A stretch of 64,000 nucleotides of DNA from an uncultured Eubacteriales bacterium (GTDB lineage Bacteria > Bacillota > Clostridia > Oscillospirales > Acutalibacteraceae). Both the position numbers and the translations under genes were made by a program. Below are positions 13,083 to 21,799 of this stretch, piece after piece (position 1 is the stretch's first letter; each line of letters starts with the position of its first letter). The stretch lies in the NCBI GenBank assembly GCA_934525065.1, contig CAKSYX010000001.1, positions 62,001 through 126,000 of the forward strand, in the 5' to 3' direction. Under the pieces are notes generated by a model. The model did not search any database. It was not told the DNA's origin and worked only from the letters and a program-made list of their open reading frames with translations.

Positions 13083-14552
13083 ATGGCAAACAAATTGGAA
13101 AAAAAATACGGCCTATTGACGGCAATATGTATGGTCGTCGGCATTGTCGTAGGAAGTGGTGTCTTTTTCAAGGCTCAGACGATTCTTGAAAAAACCGGCG
13201 GCGATATGCCTCTCGGCATCCTTGCGTGGGTTATCGGTGGCGTAATCATGATTTTTTGTATTCTCGGCTTTTCTGTTATGGCTCAAAAATACGAAAAGGT
13301 TAACGGTGCCGTTGACTATGCCGAAGCGGCTTGCGGAGAAAAATATGCTTATATGCTCGGCTGGTTCATGAGCACAATTTATTACCCTTCCATGACCTCG
13401 GTTCTTGCGTGGCTTTCGGCAAGATATCTTCTTACCTTCGTTTGCTCGGTCAATCCAAACTTCGCAATGCACATTGCAGCTTCCGAAGGCGGTTGCGTTT
13501 ACGGACCGGAATGCCTTGCACTGTCATGCCTGTTCCTCGTTGGTGCCTATGCTCTGAATGCTCTTTCGCCAAAGCTTGCAGGTAAGTTCCAGGTTTCAAC
13601 AACTTTCATTAAGCTTGTTCCCCTTGTTCTCATGGCTATTGTCGGAACAGTTTACGGCTTTACTCATAATATTACCGGTTCAGAGGCTTCCATTCTTGTT
13701 GATAACTTCAGAACCGCTTCCGGTAATACCTCCGTCCTTTTCGGCTCAGTCGTTGCAACAGCGTTTGCATACGAAGGTTGGATAATCGCAACAACAATCA
13801 ATGCTGAGCTTAAAGATGCTAAGCGTAACCTTCCGATTGCACTTGTTCTTGGCGGCATTATAATTATTGCTGTTTATGTTTTCTACTATATTGGCGTAGC
13901 CGGCGGCGCCGATGTCAATACCCTCAAAAAAAGCGGTGCAACCGTAGCATTCACAAATGTTTTCGGAAACGTTTTCGGCAATATTCTTAATCTCTTTGTT
14001 GCTATTTCCTGCATGGGTACGCTCAACGGTCTTATGCTTGGAACTACTCGCGGCCTTTATTCGGTAGCGGTTAGAGGCTACGGTCCCTCGCCTAAGACCT
14101 TCAGTGAGGTCAGTGACAACACCAATATGCCGACTAACTCTTCAATTTTTGCTGTTCTCGTTTGCGCTCTTTGGCTTGTATACTTTTTCGGCGCAAACCT
14201 TGGCCCGAGCGGAACTTCTTGGTTTGGTCTTTTCAGCTTCGACTCATCAGAACTTCCGATCATTACTATCTATGCATTTTACATTCCGATCTTTATTATG
14301 TTTATGGTCAAGGCTAAGGAGGTCGGTTTCATTAAACGCTTTGTTCTTCCGCTTTTCGCAATTATCGGTTCAGTATTTATGGTTTTCGCTGCGATTTATT
14401 CACACGGTATTGCTCCGCACGCGGCAGCAGCGCAGGAAGGCAAATTCAGCTGTCCGGTTCTTTTCTACCTTATCATTTTCAGCGTTATAATGCTCATCGG
14501 CAGCTGCTTCTCAAAGAAAAGATTAGGCAGTGGAAAAAGCAAAAAAGTTTGA
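13083..14552 (+). CDS. APC-family amino-acid permease or exchanger
   Basis: 489-aa integral membrane transporter with about 12 helices. The start MANKLEKKYGLLTAICMVVG followed by IVVGSGVFFKAQ contains the G-(S/A)-G-I/V-F helix-1 break of amino acid-polyamine-organocation transporters; FAYEGW near residue 230 matches the helix-6 unwound region of LAT/SteT-like serine/threonine exchangers. Substrate not determinable. ATG 13083 follows GGAGG; a TTG at 13068 overlaps that ribosome site. It is a single-gene unit with its own promoter, leader hairpin and terminator. Confidence 0.88.
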   Translation: MANKLEKKYGLLTAICMVVGIVVGSGVFFKAQTILEKTGGDMPLGILAWVIGGVIMIFCILGFSVMAQKYEKVNGAVDYAEAACGEKYAYMLGWFMSTIYYPSMTSVLAWLSARYLLTFVCSVNPNFAMHIAASEGGCVYGPECLALSCLFLVGAYALNALSPKLAGKFQVSTTFIKLVPLVLMAIVGTVYGFTHNITGSEASILVDNFRTASGNTSVLFGSVVATAFAYEGWIIATTINAELKDAKRNLPIALVLGGIIIIAVYVFYYIGVAGGADVNTLKKSGATVAFTNVFGNVFGNILNLFVAISCMGTLNGLMLGTTRGLYSVAVRGYGPSPKTFSEVSDNTNMPTNSSIFAVLVCALWLVYFFGANLGPSGTSWFGLFSFDSSELPIITIYAFYIPIFIMFMVKAKEVGFIKRFVLPLFAIIGSVFMVFAAIYSHGIAPHAAAAQEGKFSCPVLFYLIIFSVIMLIGSCFSKKRLGSGKSKKV

Positions 14553-14565
14553 TAATTAAAAAAAT

Positions 14566-14600
14566 AAGATGGGCTCCGGACGGGGTCCATCTTTTCGTTT
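14566..14600 (+). terminator. Terminator of the permease gene
   Basis: AAGATGGGCTCC, GGAC loop, then GGGGTCCATCTT and a TTTTCGTTTT tract; it also faces the end of the convergent mazF gene. Confidence 0.75.
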
Positions 14601-14605
14601 TCGGC

Positions 14606-14953
14606 TTATGTATTAAGACCGAAAGAAACTGAAAGTGCCTTGTCAATACGCGACATATCATTTTCGCCGAGGTTGCCCATGTGTTCGCGCAGTCGCTTTT
14701 TGTCGAGCGTTCTAACCTGTTCAAGCAAAACGATTGAGTCTTTGGCAAGGCCGCAGCCGTTTGCGTTCACTTTTATATGGGTTGGCAAACTTGTTTTTGT
14801 GCTTCTGCTTGTGATTGCTGCTGCAATCACAGTTGGACTGAATTTGTTTCCGACATCGTTTTGAACAATCAAAACAGGACGGATTCCCCCCTGCTCCGAA
14901 CCAATAACCGGGCTGAGATCTGCGTAATATATATCTCCGCGTTTCACGTTCAT
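14606..14953 (-). CDS. mazF: MazF/PemK-type endoribonuclease toxin
   Basis: 115-aa mRNA interferase of the MazF/NdoA family: MNVKRGDIYYADLSPVIGSE start, QGGIRPVLIVQND with the conserved Arg, AAAITSR with the active-site region, and the C-terminal RTLDKKRL segment are all present, so it looks active. GGGAG lies about 9 nt before ATG 14953. In Bacillus the antitoxin NdoAI is encoded directly upstream; here only an 86-bp gap and a lipoprotein gene lie there, and no antitoxin reading frame is visible. Confidence 0.9.
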   Translation of the reverse strand: MNVKRGDIYYADLSPVIGSEQGGIRPVLIVQNDVGNKFSPTVIAAAITSRSTKTSLPTHIKVNANGCGLAKDSIVLLEQVRTLDKKRLREHMGNLGENDMSRIDKALSVSFGLNT

Positions 14954-15042
14954 CACAAAATTACTCCCTTCTGCGTGACAGTAGTATTCTGTCCGCTTTT
15001 TTACTGTTTTAAACGCACGGGGAGCAATATTGTCGTTATATT

Positions 15043-15546
15043 TTATGCCGATTCGGACATACCTGTGAAAATGTAATTGTATTTTTCAGCCCTGATGCTT
15101 GCAACTTGGCCGCTTTTGTCAAGCGTAATAACAGCTTCGCGCAGAGAGTATTTCGCTTTATACTGAGAATTTTTAGCTTTTTTAGGTGGATTTGAAAAAC
15201 AGTAAAGAATTATTTCAAAGAGATTATCAATACCTTTTTGAGATTCAAATAAGGTGCCGGAGTTTTCAATCGGAATCTGAACACCGTCATATGTTACATA
15301 AGTTTCCCCGTCTTTTGCGGAAAAAACTATTCCCTTTATGCTTTCCGGCTCGGTAACTGTAAAACTAACGTTCTGAGCCTCGGAACAGCAAACAATTCCG
15401 GTGATTGTGTTTTCTCCTTCATTGAAACTTACGGTAGACACATAATTTTCAAGGCACAGTTTTTCGGGCATCGAATTCCTTTCTGAGCATCCGGAAAAAA
15501 CAAATAACAAAGTCAAAATGAGCACAATAGATAACGCATTTTTCAA
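15043..15546 (-). CDS. Lipoprotein of unknown function
   Basis: 167-aa secreted lipoprotein: hydrophobic signal peptide MKNALSIVLILTLLFVF ending in lipobox FSGC (Cys20), then a beta-rich domain with a paired cysteine segment (GIVCCSE) and a final NYIFTGMSESA. A distant counterpart of the YdcC-type lipoprotein is possible because in B. subtilis ydcC also lies between the acpS/nnr region and ndoA, but I see no diagnostic motif. Confidence 0.7.
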   Translation of the reverse strand: MKNALSIVLILTLLFVFSGCSERNSMPEKLCLENYVSTVSFNEGENTITGIVCCSEAQNVSFTVTEPESIKGIVFSAKDGETYVTYDGVQIPIENSGTLFESQKGIDNLFEIILYCFSNPPKKAKNSQYKAKYSLREAVITLDKSGQVASIRAEKYNYIFTGMSESA

Positions 15547-15641
15547 AGCTCACCAATCCCTTCAAAAAACTCTGTTACCATTATATTATCTTGTCGCGTG
15601 TCTATATGAAAAAAGCTGCGCAAAAAGCGCAGCTTAAAATA

Positions 15642-17189
15642 TCAGTTTTCAAATTCAGCGTAAACCGACGCAAGCTCTTTGATAATATCGGTCGGCAGCA
15701 TCCCTGTTTTTGATTCCCTGTCTGCAAGAACATCCGCGCAGTAACCGTGAACGTAAACACCGGCATCCGCACTGTTGACGGGATTGATTCCTTGAGCGCA
15801 AAGCGAGGCGATCATTCCTGCGAGGACGTCGCCGCTTCCGCCTTTTGAAAGGCCGTTGTTTCCGGATGCATTGACATATACTCTGTCAGATTCCGGAGAA
15901 GCGACAACTGTGTTCGAACCTTTCAGAACAACATATACACCATGCTCATGGGCATAGTTCTTCGCACAAGAAACGCGGTCTGTCTGAAGTAGCTCGGTCT
16001 GTACTCCGGTAAGGCGCGACATTTCTCCCGGATGCGGTGTCAGAATGACAGGTTCAGAGTGATTTTTAAGCAATTCCGGGTGCTTTGAGATAATATTGAG
16101 TCCGTCAGCATCGACTATAACGGGCACTTTTGCGTTCTCGAGAACAGCCTTTAAAACAGCAGCAGTGTCGTCATTCACACCGAGTCCGCAGCCTATGAGA
16201 ACAGCATCATACTTTTCAAGAGAAGAAACAAGCTTTTCTGTGCAGGAGGCTGAAAGAGTACCGTCAGCCGTTTCGGCAAGCGGCATGAAAAGCGTTTCCG
16301 TTAGTTTCGATGTCATAGTCTGATAGAGACTCTCCGGGAATGCGCAGGAAACAAGACCGACGCCGCTGCGAAGGGCTGCACTTGCCGCGAGTACAGCCGC
16401 CCCGGGCATATTACGGCTGCCGCAGATTGAAAGCAGATGGCCGAAAGTGCCTTTATGAGCACAGGGATCACGAGCAGGCAGTAAATTTCCGACCTCGGTT
16501 TTGTTGTAGGTGTACATTGAGCAATTGATGAAATTATAACTTTCTTCGGGTATGCCTATATTAGCAATGATTATATCGCCGCAGCAGTCAGAAGCCGGGT
16601 GAACAATGTGTGCCGGCTTGAGAGCCGAAATCGCAATTGTGTAATCGGCAACAAAGCAGCCTTCGTCTCTGTATCCGCTGTCGCAGTAAATTCCACTCGG
16701 AACATCAATTGCAAATTTTAGGCCGTGAGCCGATGACATTTCGGCTATGAGCGTCCTCATATCCTCGGCAATTGAGCCGTAAAAACTGAAACCGAAAATT
16801 GCGTCAACAACGACATCGGCATTTCTGACGGTCTGAATCGCCTTTTGTCTGTCGGCATCATACCAGACGGTCGGAATTGCGATATCGACTGCCATTTTGT
16901 ACATATATTCAGCCTCGGGTGTCGCAGGATAGCCTGAGGCAAGAACGATGCAGACATTATATCCGTTTTCGGCAAACTTACGCGCAACAACAAAGCCATC
17001 TCCGCCATTGTTGCCTTTGCCGCAGACTACGGCAATATTGCGCCGCCTTGTTTTGTCAAGCTCAATAACATTCCTTATATTTCTGGTACAGGCCGCGCCG
17101 GCGTTTTCCATCATTCTCTGATAGCTCAGACCATACTTAGCCGTATATTTTTCAACCTGTTTCATTTCTTCACAGTTGAGAAGACGCAT
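15642..17189 (-). CDS. nnr: Bifunctional NAD(P)H-hydrate epimerase / ADP-dependent dehydratase
   Basis: Repairs hydrated NADH/NADPH. The N-terminal YjeF epimerase domain (about 1-215) has VVCGKGNNGGDGFVVAR and DAIFGF; the C-terminal carbohydrate-kinase-like dehydratase domain (about 225-515) has GHLLSICGS, the ILTPHPGEMSRL segment and the catalytic NGLSKGGSGDVLAGMI region. The 515-aa length is normal for the fused enzyme. ATG 17189 follows GGGAAAGGTGG. It is upstream of the lipoprotein and mazF genes on the same strand. Confidence 0.95.
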   Translation of the reverse strand: MRLLNCEEMKQVEKYTAKYGLSYQRMMENAGAACTRNIRNVIELDKTRRRNIAVVCGKGNNGGDGFVVARKFAENGYNVCIVLASGYPATPEAEYMYKMAVDIAIPTVWYDADRQKAIQTVRNADVVVDAIFGFSFYGSIAEDMRTLIAEMSSAHGLKFAIDVPSGIYCDSGYRDEGCFVADYTIAISALKPAHIVHPASDCCGDIIIANIGIPEESYNFINCSMYTYNKTEVGNLLPARDPCAHKGTFGHLLSICGSRNMPGAAVLAASAALRSGVGLVSCAFPESLYQTMTSKLTETLFMPLAETADGTLSASCTEKLVSSLEKYDAVLIGCGLGVNDDTAAVLKAVLENAKVPVIVDADGLNIISKHPELLKNHSEPVILTPHPGEMSRLTGVQTELLQTDRVSCAKNYAHEHGVYVVLKGSNTVVASPESDRVYVNASGNNGLSKGGSGDVLAGMIASLCAQGINPVNSADAGVYVHGYCADVLADRESKTGMLPTDIIKELASVYAEFEN

Positions 17190-17299
17190 ATGTTAACCAC
17201 CTTTCCCTTTGTGTCAGTTAATTCTATCACACTTTGCCTAAAAATTAAATATTTTTTTGATAAGACTTGAAAAAAAAACAAATTTGTGATAAAGTACAT

Positions 17300-17546
17300 T
17301 GTGATAACGCGATGAAAAAGAGAGTAAGCGATTGATTTTCGTTTCAGAGAGAAGCAGCAGCGGTGTGAGTTGCTTTATCGAAAATTCGCCGAAGTTCACT
17401 TTGGAGCGGTGCGGCTGAAAATAACAGTAGGCCACAACGGTTTATCTCCGTTAAAGGATACAAGGAGTGTTTGCTTCGTGCAAAAATTAGGGTGGTACCG
17501 CGGAGTTTTTGGCTTCGTCCCTTGTTTGGGATGAAGCTTTTTGTTT
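17300..17546 (+). promoter_or_regulatory. T-box riboswitch controlling pheS-pheT
   Basis: The T-box AGGGTGGTACCGCG is at 17489-17502. It is followed by an intrinsic terminator, GCTTCGTCCC (17512-17521) with GGGATGAAGC (17528-17537) and a T-run. The upstream 190 nt holds a Stem I-like region, and TTC at 17395-17397 followed by A is the likely phenylalanine specifier codon. Uncharged tRNA-Phe would stabilise the antiterminator and allow synthetase expression. Confidence 0.92.
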
Positions 17547-17589
17547 TGTCTCTAAACCATAGTTTTTTACGGCGAAAGGAATGATTCAA

Positions 17590-18609
17590 ATGAAGGAACA
17601 ACTTGAAGCGATTCGCAAAAGCGCAATCGAACAGCTGCAAAAGGCCGCCGCTTTGCAGGACCTTGATTCGGTCAGAATCAAGTTTCTCGGCAAAAAAGGC
17701 GAGCTGACGGCAATTCTCAAGCAGATGGGCAAGCTTTCACCCGAAGAAAGACCTGTAATTGGGCAGCTTGCAAACGAAATCAGGTCAGATTTGGAGGAAA
17801 AAATTTCTGAAAGTGTTGACTCAATCAAAGAAAAAATGCTTGAAGAAAAGCTGAAGAAAGAAAAAATTGACGTTACTCTCCCCTCCGGACGTGTTCCCAT
17901 CGGTCACAAGCATCCGCTTTCAATTGTACTTGACGAAGTTAAGGATATTTTCTTCGGCATGGGCTTCAACGTTGCCTCCGGACCCGAGGTTGAATGGGAT
18001 TACTATAACTTTGAAGCGCTTAATATTCCAAAAAACCACCCCGCAAGAGATACGCAGGATACGTTCTATATCACTGAAAATATGCTCCTGAGAACGCAGA
18101 CCTCGCCTTGCCAGATTCGTGTTATGGAGAAGCAGGCTCCGCCGATTCGCGTAATTGCACCCGGCCGTGTTTACCGTTCCGATGCGGTTGATGCAACTCA
18201 CTCCCCTATTTTCCACCAGATCGAAGGTCTTGTTGTTGACAAGGGAATTACGATGTCCGACCTTAAAGGCTGCCTTGAAGATTTTGCAAAGAGCCTTTAC
18301 GGCGAAAACACGAAAATCCGTCTCAGACCGCATCACTTTCCGTTCACCGAGCCTTCATGCGAAATTGACGTTTCCTGCTTCAACTGCGGCGGTAAGGGCT
18401 GCCCGATGTGCAAGGGTGAAGGCTGGATCGAAATTCTCGGCGGCGGAATGGTTCATCCGAAGGTACTCAAAAACTGCGGCGTGGACCCCGATGTTTACAG
18501 CGGTTTTGCTTTCGGTATCGGCCTTGAAAGGCTTGTTATGTTCCGTTTCAATATTGATGATATGCGTCTTCTTTATGAAAACGATGTCAGATTCCTCAAC
18601 CAGTTTTAA
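17590..18609 (+). CDS. pheS: Phenylalanyl-tRNA synthetase alpha subunit
   Basis: Catalytic subunit of the alpha2-beta2 synthetase that charges tRNA-Phe. The 339-aa protein has an N-terminal coiled coil (about 1-85) followed by the class II catalytic core: [14 protein letters not shown], motif 2 in [32 protein letters not shown], and motif 3 in [18 protein letters not shown] 17590 is preferred because the GAAAGGA site is correctly spaced from it; ATG 17581 is directly against that site. Controlled by the preceding T-box. Confidence 0.97.
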   Translation: MKEQLEAIRKSAIEQLQKAAALQDLDSVRIKFLGKKGELTAILKQMGKLSPEERPVIGQLANEIRSDLEEKISESVDSIKEKMLEEKLKKEKIDVTLPSGRVPIGHKHPLSIVLDEVKDIFFGMGFNVASGPEVEWDYYNFEALNIPKNHPARDTQDTFYITENMLLRTQTSPCQIRVMEKQAPPIRVIAPGRVYRSDAVDATHSPIFHQIEGLVVDKGITMSDLKGCLEDFAKSLYGENTKIRLRPHHFPFTEPSCEIDVSCFNCGGKGCPMCKGEGWIEILGGGMVHPKVLKNCGVDPDVYSGFAFGIGLERLVMFRFNIDDMRLLYENDVRFLNQF

Positions 18610-18623
18610 GGAGGTGCTTCAGG

Positions 18624-21005
18624 ATGAATCTTTCAAAAAAATGGCTGCGTGACTTTGTGGACCTTGATGTATCGGACAAGAAGTTTGCCGATGAAATGAC
18701 CCTTTCCGGCTCAAAGGTTGAAGCTTTTGAGGTTGAAGGCCATGAACTTGCAAATATTGTTACCGGCAGAATCGACTCGCTTGAACGCCATCCGAACTCA
18801 GATCATATGTGGATCTGTATGGTCAACATCGGAAAAGACGAACCGCTTCAAATTGTTACCGGAGCACAGAATCTTAAAGCCGGCGATGTTGTTCCTGTTG
18901 CGCTGGATGATTCTGTTGTTCATGGCGGAAAGCATATTGTAAAGGGCAAGCTGCGTGGCGTTGAAAGCAACGGTATGCTTTGCTCACTTGGCGAGCTCGG
19001 CCTTACCTCTCATGACTTTCCGTACGCTATCGAGGATGGAATTTTTGTTCTCGGTGATGACTGCGACAAAACTCTCGGCATTGATATTTGTGAAGCTATC
19101 GGTCTTAATGACACCGTGACTGAGTTTGAGATTACTTCAAACAGACCCGATTGCCTCTCAATTATCGGCCTTGCACGCGAAGCGTCAGCAACTTTCGGCG
19201 TACCCTTCAAAGCACACGAGCCGAAGGTAAAGGGCTGTGGCGGAGATGTAAACGAACATCTTTCCGTTGAAATTCTGAATCCCGAAAGGTGCTACCGTTA
19301 TTGCGGAGCCGTTGTTCAGAATGTCCGTGTAAAACCGTCACCGCGTTGGATGAGAGAAAGACTGCGCGCTTGCGGAGTCAGACCTATTAACAACATTGTT
19401 GATATTACAAACTATGTTATGCTTGAATACGGTCAGCCTATGCACGCTTTTGACCTTCGATTCCTTGAGGGAAACAGCGTTATAGTCAGAACAGCCAAAA
19501 ACGGCGAAAAAATTACAACGCTCGATGAAATTGAACGCGACCTGACCGAGGATATGCTTGTTATCGCAGACAAAAACAAGCCTGTTGCTGTTGCCGGCGT
19601 TATGGGCGGCGAGTTCAGCGGAATAATGGACGACACTAATACGATCGTATTTGAAAGTGCTTGCTTCAACGGACCGACAACAAGAATCACCGCAAAAAAG
19701 CTTGGCATGAGGACCGAAGCCAGCGGAAGATATGAAAAAGAGCTTGACCCGAACAATTGTATGCCGGCTCTTCTTCGTGCGCTTGAGCTTGTTGAAGAGC
19801 TTGACGCTGGTGATGTTGTTAGCGGAATCATTGATTGCGACAAATCTAAGAAATGGGAAAGAACTCTCCCCTTCGAGCCGAAGTGGGTCAATGACTTCAT
19901 CGGTATTGATGTTTCTGCCGAAGAGCAGAAGAGAATTCTCGAAGCTATTGATTTTAAGGTTGAAAACGGTGTTATAATCGTTCCTTCCTTCAGAAACGAT
20001 ATTGAACACCAGGCTGATATTTCCGAGGAAATTGCGCGTTTTTACGGCTATCAGAACATTCCTGACAGAAAGCTCGGCGGTGTTGCAAACGCAAAGCGTA
20101 CTCCCGAGCAGAACATGGAAAGACTTGTTTCCTCAACGCTTCTCGGCTGCGGACTTTCTGAAATTGCAACCTTCTCCTTCATCAGTCCGAAGCACTATGA
20201 TAAGATCAGGCTTCCTAAGGATGACCCGAGAAGAACAAGCGTAACGATTACAAATCCCCTTGGCGAAGATACAAGCGTTATGAGAACAACTGTTATCCCC
20301 TCAATGCTTGACGTTCTTTCAAGGAACTACAACAACAGAAATGACGCTGCTTCGCTTTTTGAGATTTCAAATGAATATATTTGGAACGGAACCGAAAAGC
20401 TTCCGGATGAAAATGTCAAGGTTACGCTCGGTATGTATGGAAGCGATTGCGATTTCTTCAAGCTCAAGGCTGTTATTGAAGAGCTTTTGTATGTTGCCGG
20501 CGTTTCGAATTATGATGTTGCTCCCGTTACTGATGATCCGACCTTCCATCCGGGAAGAACAGCTGAGATTACAGTAAACGGTGTACGAATCGCTTACCTC
20601 GGTGAGGTTCATCCTGCTGTTCTTGCAAACTACAGCATTGGAACCAAGACCTACATCGGACAGGTTGACTTTGCTTCGCTTCTTAAATACGGCAATCTCA
20701 AGCGCGTATATAAGCCGCTTCCGCGTTTCCCGGCTTCAAGCCGTGACCTTGCTTTTGTCTGCGATATTGACCTTCCGGTCATGACGCTTGAAAAGACAAT
20801 TTCAAAGGCTGTCGGTCAGATTCTTGAAGGAATTACGCTGTTTGACGTTTACGTCGGCTCTCAGATTCCCGACAAGATGAAGAGCGTTGCTTTCAGCATC
20901 AAGATGCGAGCTGCGGACCGTACTCTCACCGATGAGGAAGCTGACGGTGCAATGAAGAGAGCTATCAAGGCTCTTGCCGATATGGGCATTGAGTTGAGAA
21001 GCTGA
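18624..21005 (+). CDS. pheT: Phenylalanyl-tRNA synthetase beta subunit
   Basis: 793-aa partner of PheS. Domains in order: tRNA-binding EMAP-like domain (about 40-150), B3/B4 editing domain with RPDCLSIIGLAREA and PINNIVDITNYVM, B5 domain, inactive class II-like core, and C-terminal FDX-ACB anticodon domain (about 700-793, FPASSRDLAFVCD). Starts after AAGGAGGTG, 14 bp behind pheS, in the same T-box-controlled operon. Full length. Confidence 0.97.
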   Translation: MNLSKKWLRDFVDLDVSDKKFADEMTLSGSKVEAFEVEGHELANIVTGRIDSLERHPNSDHMWICMVNIGKDEPLQIVTGAQNLKAGDVVPVALDDSVVHGGKHIVKGKLRGVESNGMLCSLGELGLTSHDFPYAIEDGIFVLGDDCDKTLGIDICEAIGLNDTVTEFEITSNRPDCLSIIGLAREASATFGVPFKAHEPKVKGCGGDVNEHLSVEILNPERCYRYCGAVVQNVRVKPSPRWMRERLRACGVRPINNIVDITNYVMLEYGQPMHAFDLRFLEGNSVIVRTAKNGEKITTLDEIERDLTEDMLVIADKNKPVAVAGVMGGEFSGIMDDTNTIVFESACFNGPTTRITAKKLGMRTEASGRYEKELDPNNCMPALLRALELVEELDAGDVVSGIIDCDKSKKWERTLPFEPKWVNDFIGIDVSAEEQKRILEAIDFKVENGVIIVPSFRNDIEHQADISEEIARFYGYQNIPDRKLGGVANAKRTPEQNMERLVSSTLLGCGLSEIATFSFISPKHYDKIRLPKDDPRRTSVTITNPLGEDTSVMRTTVIPSMLDVLSRNYNNRNDAASLFEISNEYIWNGTEKLPDENVKVTLGMYGSDCDFFKLKAVIEELLYVAGVSNYDVAPVTDDPTFHPGRTAEITVNGVRIAYLGEVHPAVLANYSIGTKTYIGQVDFASLLKYGNLKRVYKPLPRFPASSRDLAFVCDIDLPVMTLEKTISKAVGQILEGITLFDVYVGSQIPDKMKSVAFSIKMRAADRTLTDEEADGAMKRAIKALADMGIELRS

Positions 21006-21018
21006 CACAAAAAACTTC

Positions 21019-21234
21019 GGGGCTGTCGTATTTAGCGCAGACCAAAGAGCAAAACAAAAAGACTATATTTCACGAAGCTTATCAAAACAGGGGCTTCCTA
21101 TGAAATATAGTCTTTGCTTCTTGATGATATTGAAAATAATTTTGCTCTTTTAAGCGTTTTTTTGCCCACTCGCGGTATCTACATACAGCTTCGGGGCAAA
21201 GAAAACGCTTTCTGCATCTAAATGCGACAGCTCC
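21019..21234. repeat. Highly folded palindromic element of about 216 bp, unknown
   Basis: Nested inverted repeats can form a three-way junction. Outer stem: 21019-21041 with 21211-21234 (imperfect, GGGGCTGTCG and its partner CGACAGCTCC). First branch: AAAGAGCAAAA (21044-21054) with TTTTGCTCTTT (21140-21150), then a perfect 15-bp stem at 21058-21072 and 21101-21115. Second branch: 21152-21167 with 21194-21210 (one bulge). There is no reading frame. It could be a MITE-like palindromic element or a structured RNA following pheT. Confidence 0.6.
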
Positions 21235-21254
21235 GTTTTGAAAGGAAAGAAGAT

Positions 21255-21512
21255 ATGCTTTCTGAAAATGAAATGCTCAGGATTCATGAATTCAGCAGCG
21301 GGAACATGGACGAATTTGATGAAAATAAAAAATGCGGCTGTTTTTATTGCTGTCGGATTTTTGAATCTGACAAAATCGAGCAGTATATTACGGACGAGGA
21401 CTGCGACACTGCCGTTTGTCCATATTGCTCGATAGATTCTGTGCTCGGAGAAGGACACGGGTTTAAAATTACCGACGAACTACTTAAAGAAATGCATGAT
21501 TTTTGGTTTTAA
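21255..21512 (+). CDS. Small zinc-ribbon-like cytoplasmic protein
   Basis: 85-aa protein starting MLSENEMLRIHEFSSGNMDE. It contains CGCFYCCRIF and, 28 residues on, CPYCSIDSVLG: two Cys-x2-Cys knuckles typical of a structural zinc site. A family of such short uncharacterised proteins is common in Firmicutes and Proteobacteria; no function is known to me. ATG 21255 follows GAAAGGAAAG; the in-frame ATG at 21222 is inside the preceding palindromic element and lacks a ribosome site. Confidence 0.75.
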   Translation: MLSENEMLRIHEFSSGNMDEFDENKKCGCFYCCRIFESDKIEQYITDEDCDTAVCPYCSIDSVLGEGHGFKITDELLKEMHDFWF

Positions 21513-21524
21513 TTTATATTACGA

Positions 21525-21559
21525 ACCCGGAGACAAGTCTTAATGAATTGTCTCCGGGT
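21525..21559. terminator. Bidirectional terminator between the zinc-ribbon gene and the DUF3006 gene
   Basis: ACCCGGAGACAA (21525-21536) pairs perfectly with TTGTCTCCGGGT (21548-21559), an 11-nt loop between; T-rich tails on both strands. It separates convergent genes. Confidence 0.85.
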
Positions 21560-21564
21560 CTTTG

Positions 21565-21786
21565 TTATTTATCTGCGAAAAGTCGTGATTGCAAGTCAAG
21601 GATATGCTGCCTGCGTCTGTTCATTTCTTCATCATCGATTACATAGTTGCCGTTTTCATCAACAAAGAGAACACTCCCCTCTTTTGCTTCGTTCGGAAGT
21701 TCGTCAACCGGTACTTCAAAAGTTGAAAGATCCTCCCGCTCACAAACGGCAATTCCGCCAACAATTCGGTCAATACTTATATACAT
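21565..21786 (-). CDS. DUF3006-family protein
   Basis: 73-aa acidic protein: MYISIDRIVGGIAVCEREDL start, FEVPVDELPNEAKEGSVLF core and a helical end (MNRRRQHILDLQSRLF). The pattern of an N-terminal (I)DRIEG-A-V-E strand is that of DUF3006, a small beta-barrel-like family that in Firmicutes is regularly encoded beside ComEC-like metallo-hydrolases, exactly as here. GAGGTG precedes ATG 21786. Confidence 0.8.
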   Translation of the reverse strand: MYISIDRIVGGIAVCEREDLSTFEVPVDELPNEAKEGSVLFVDENGNYVIDDEEMNRRRQHILDLQSRLFADK

Positions 21787-21799
21787 AAAACACCTCAAA

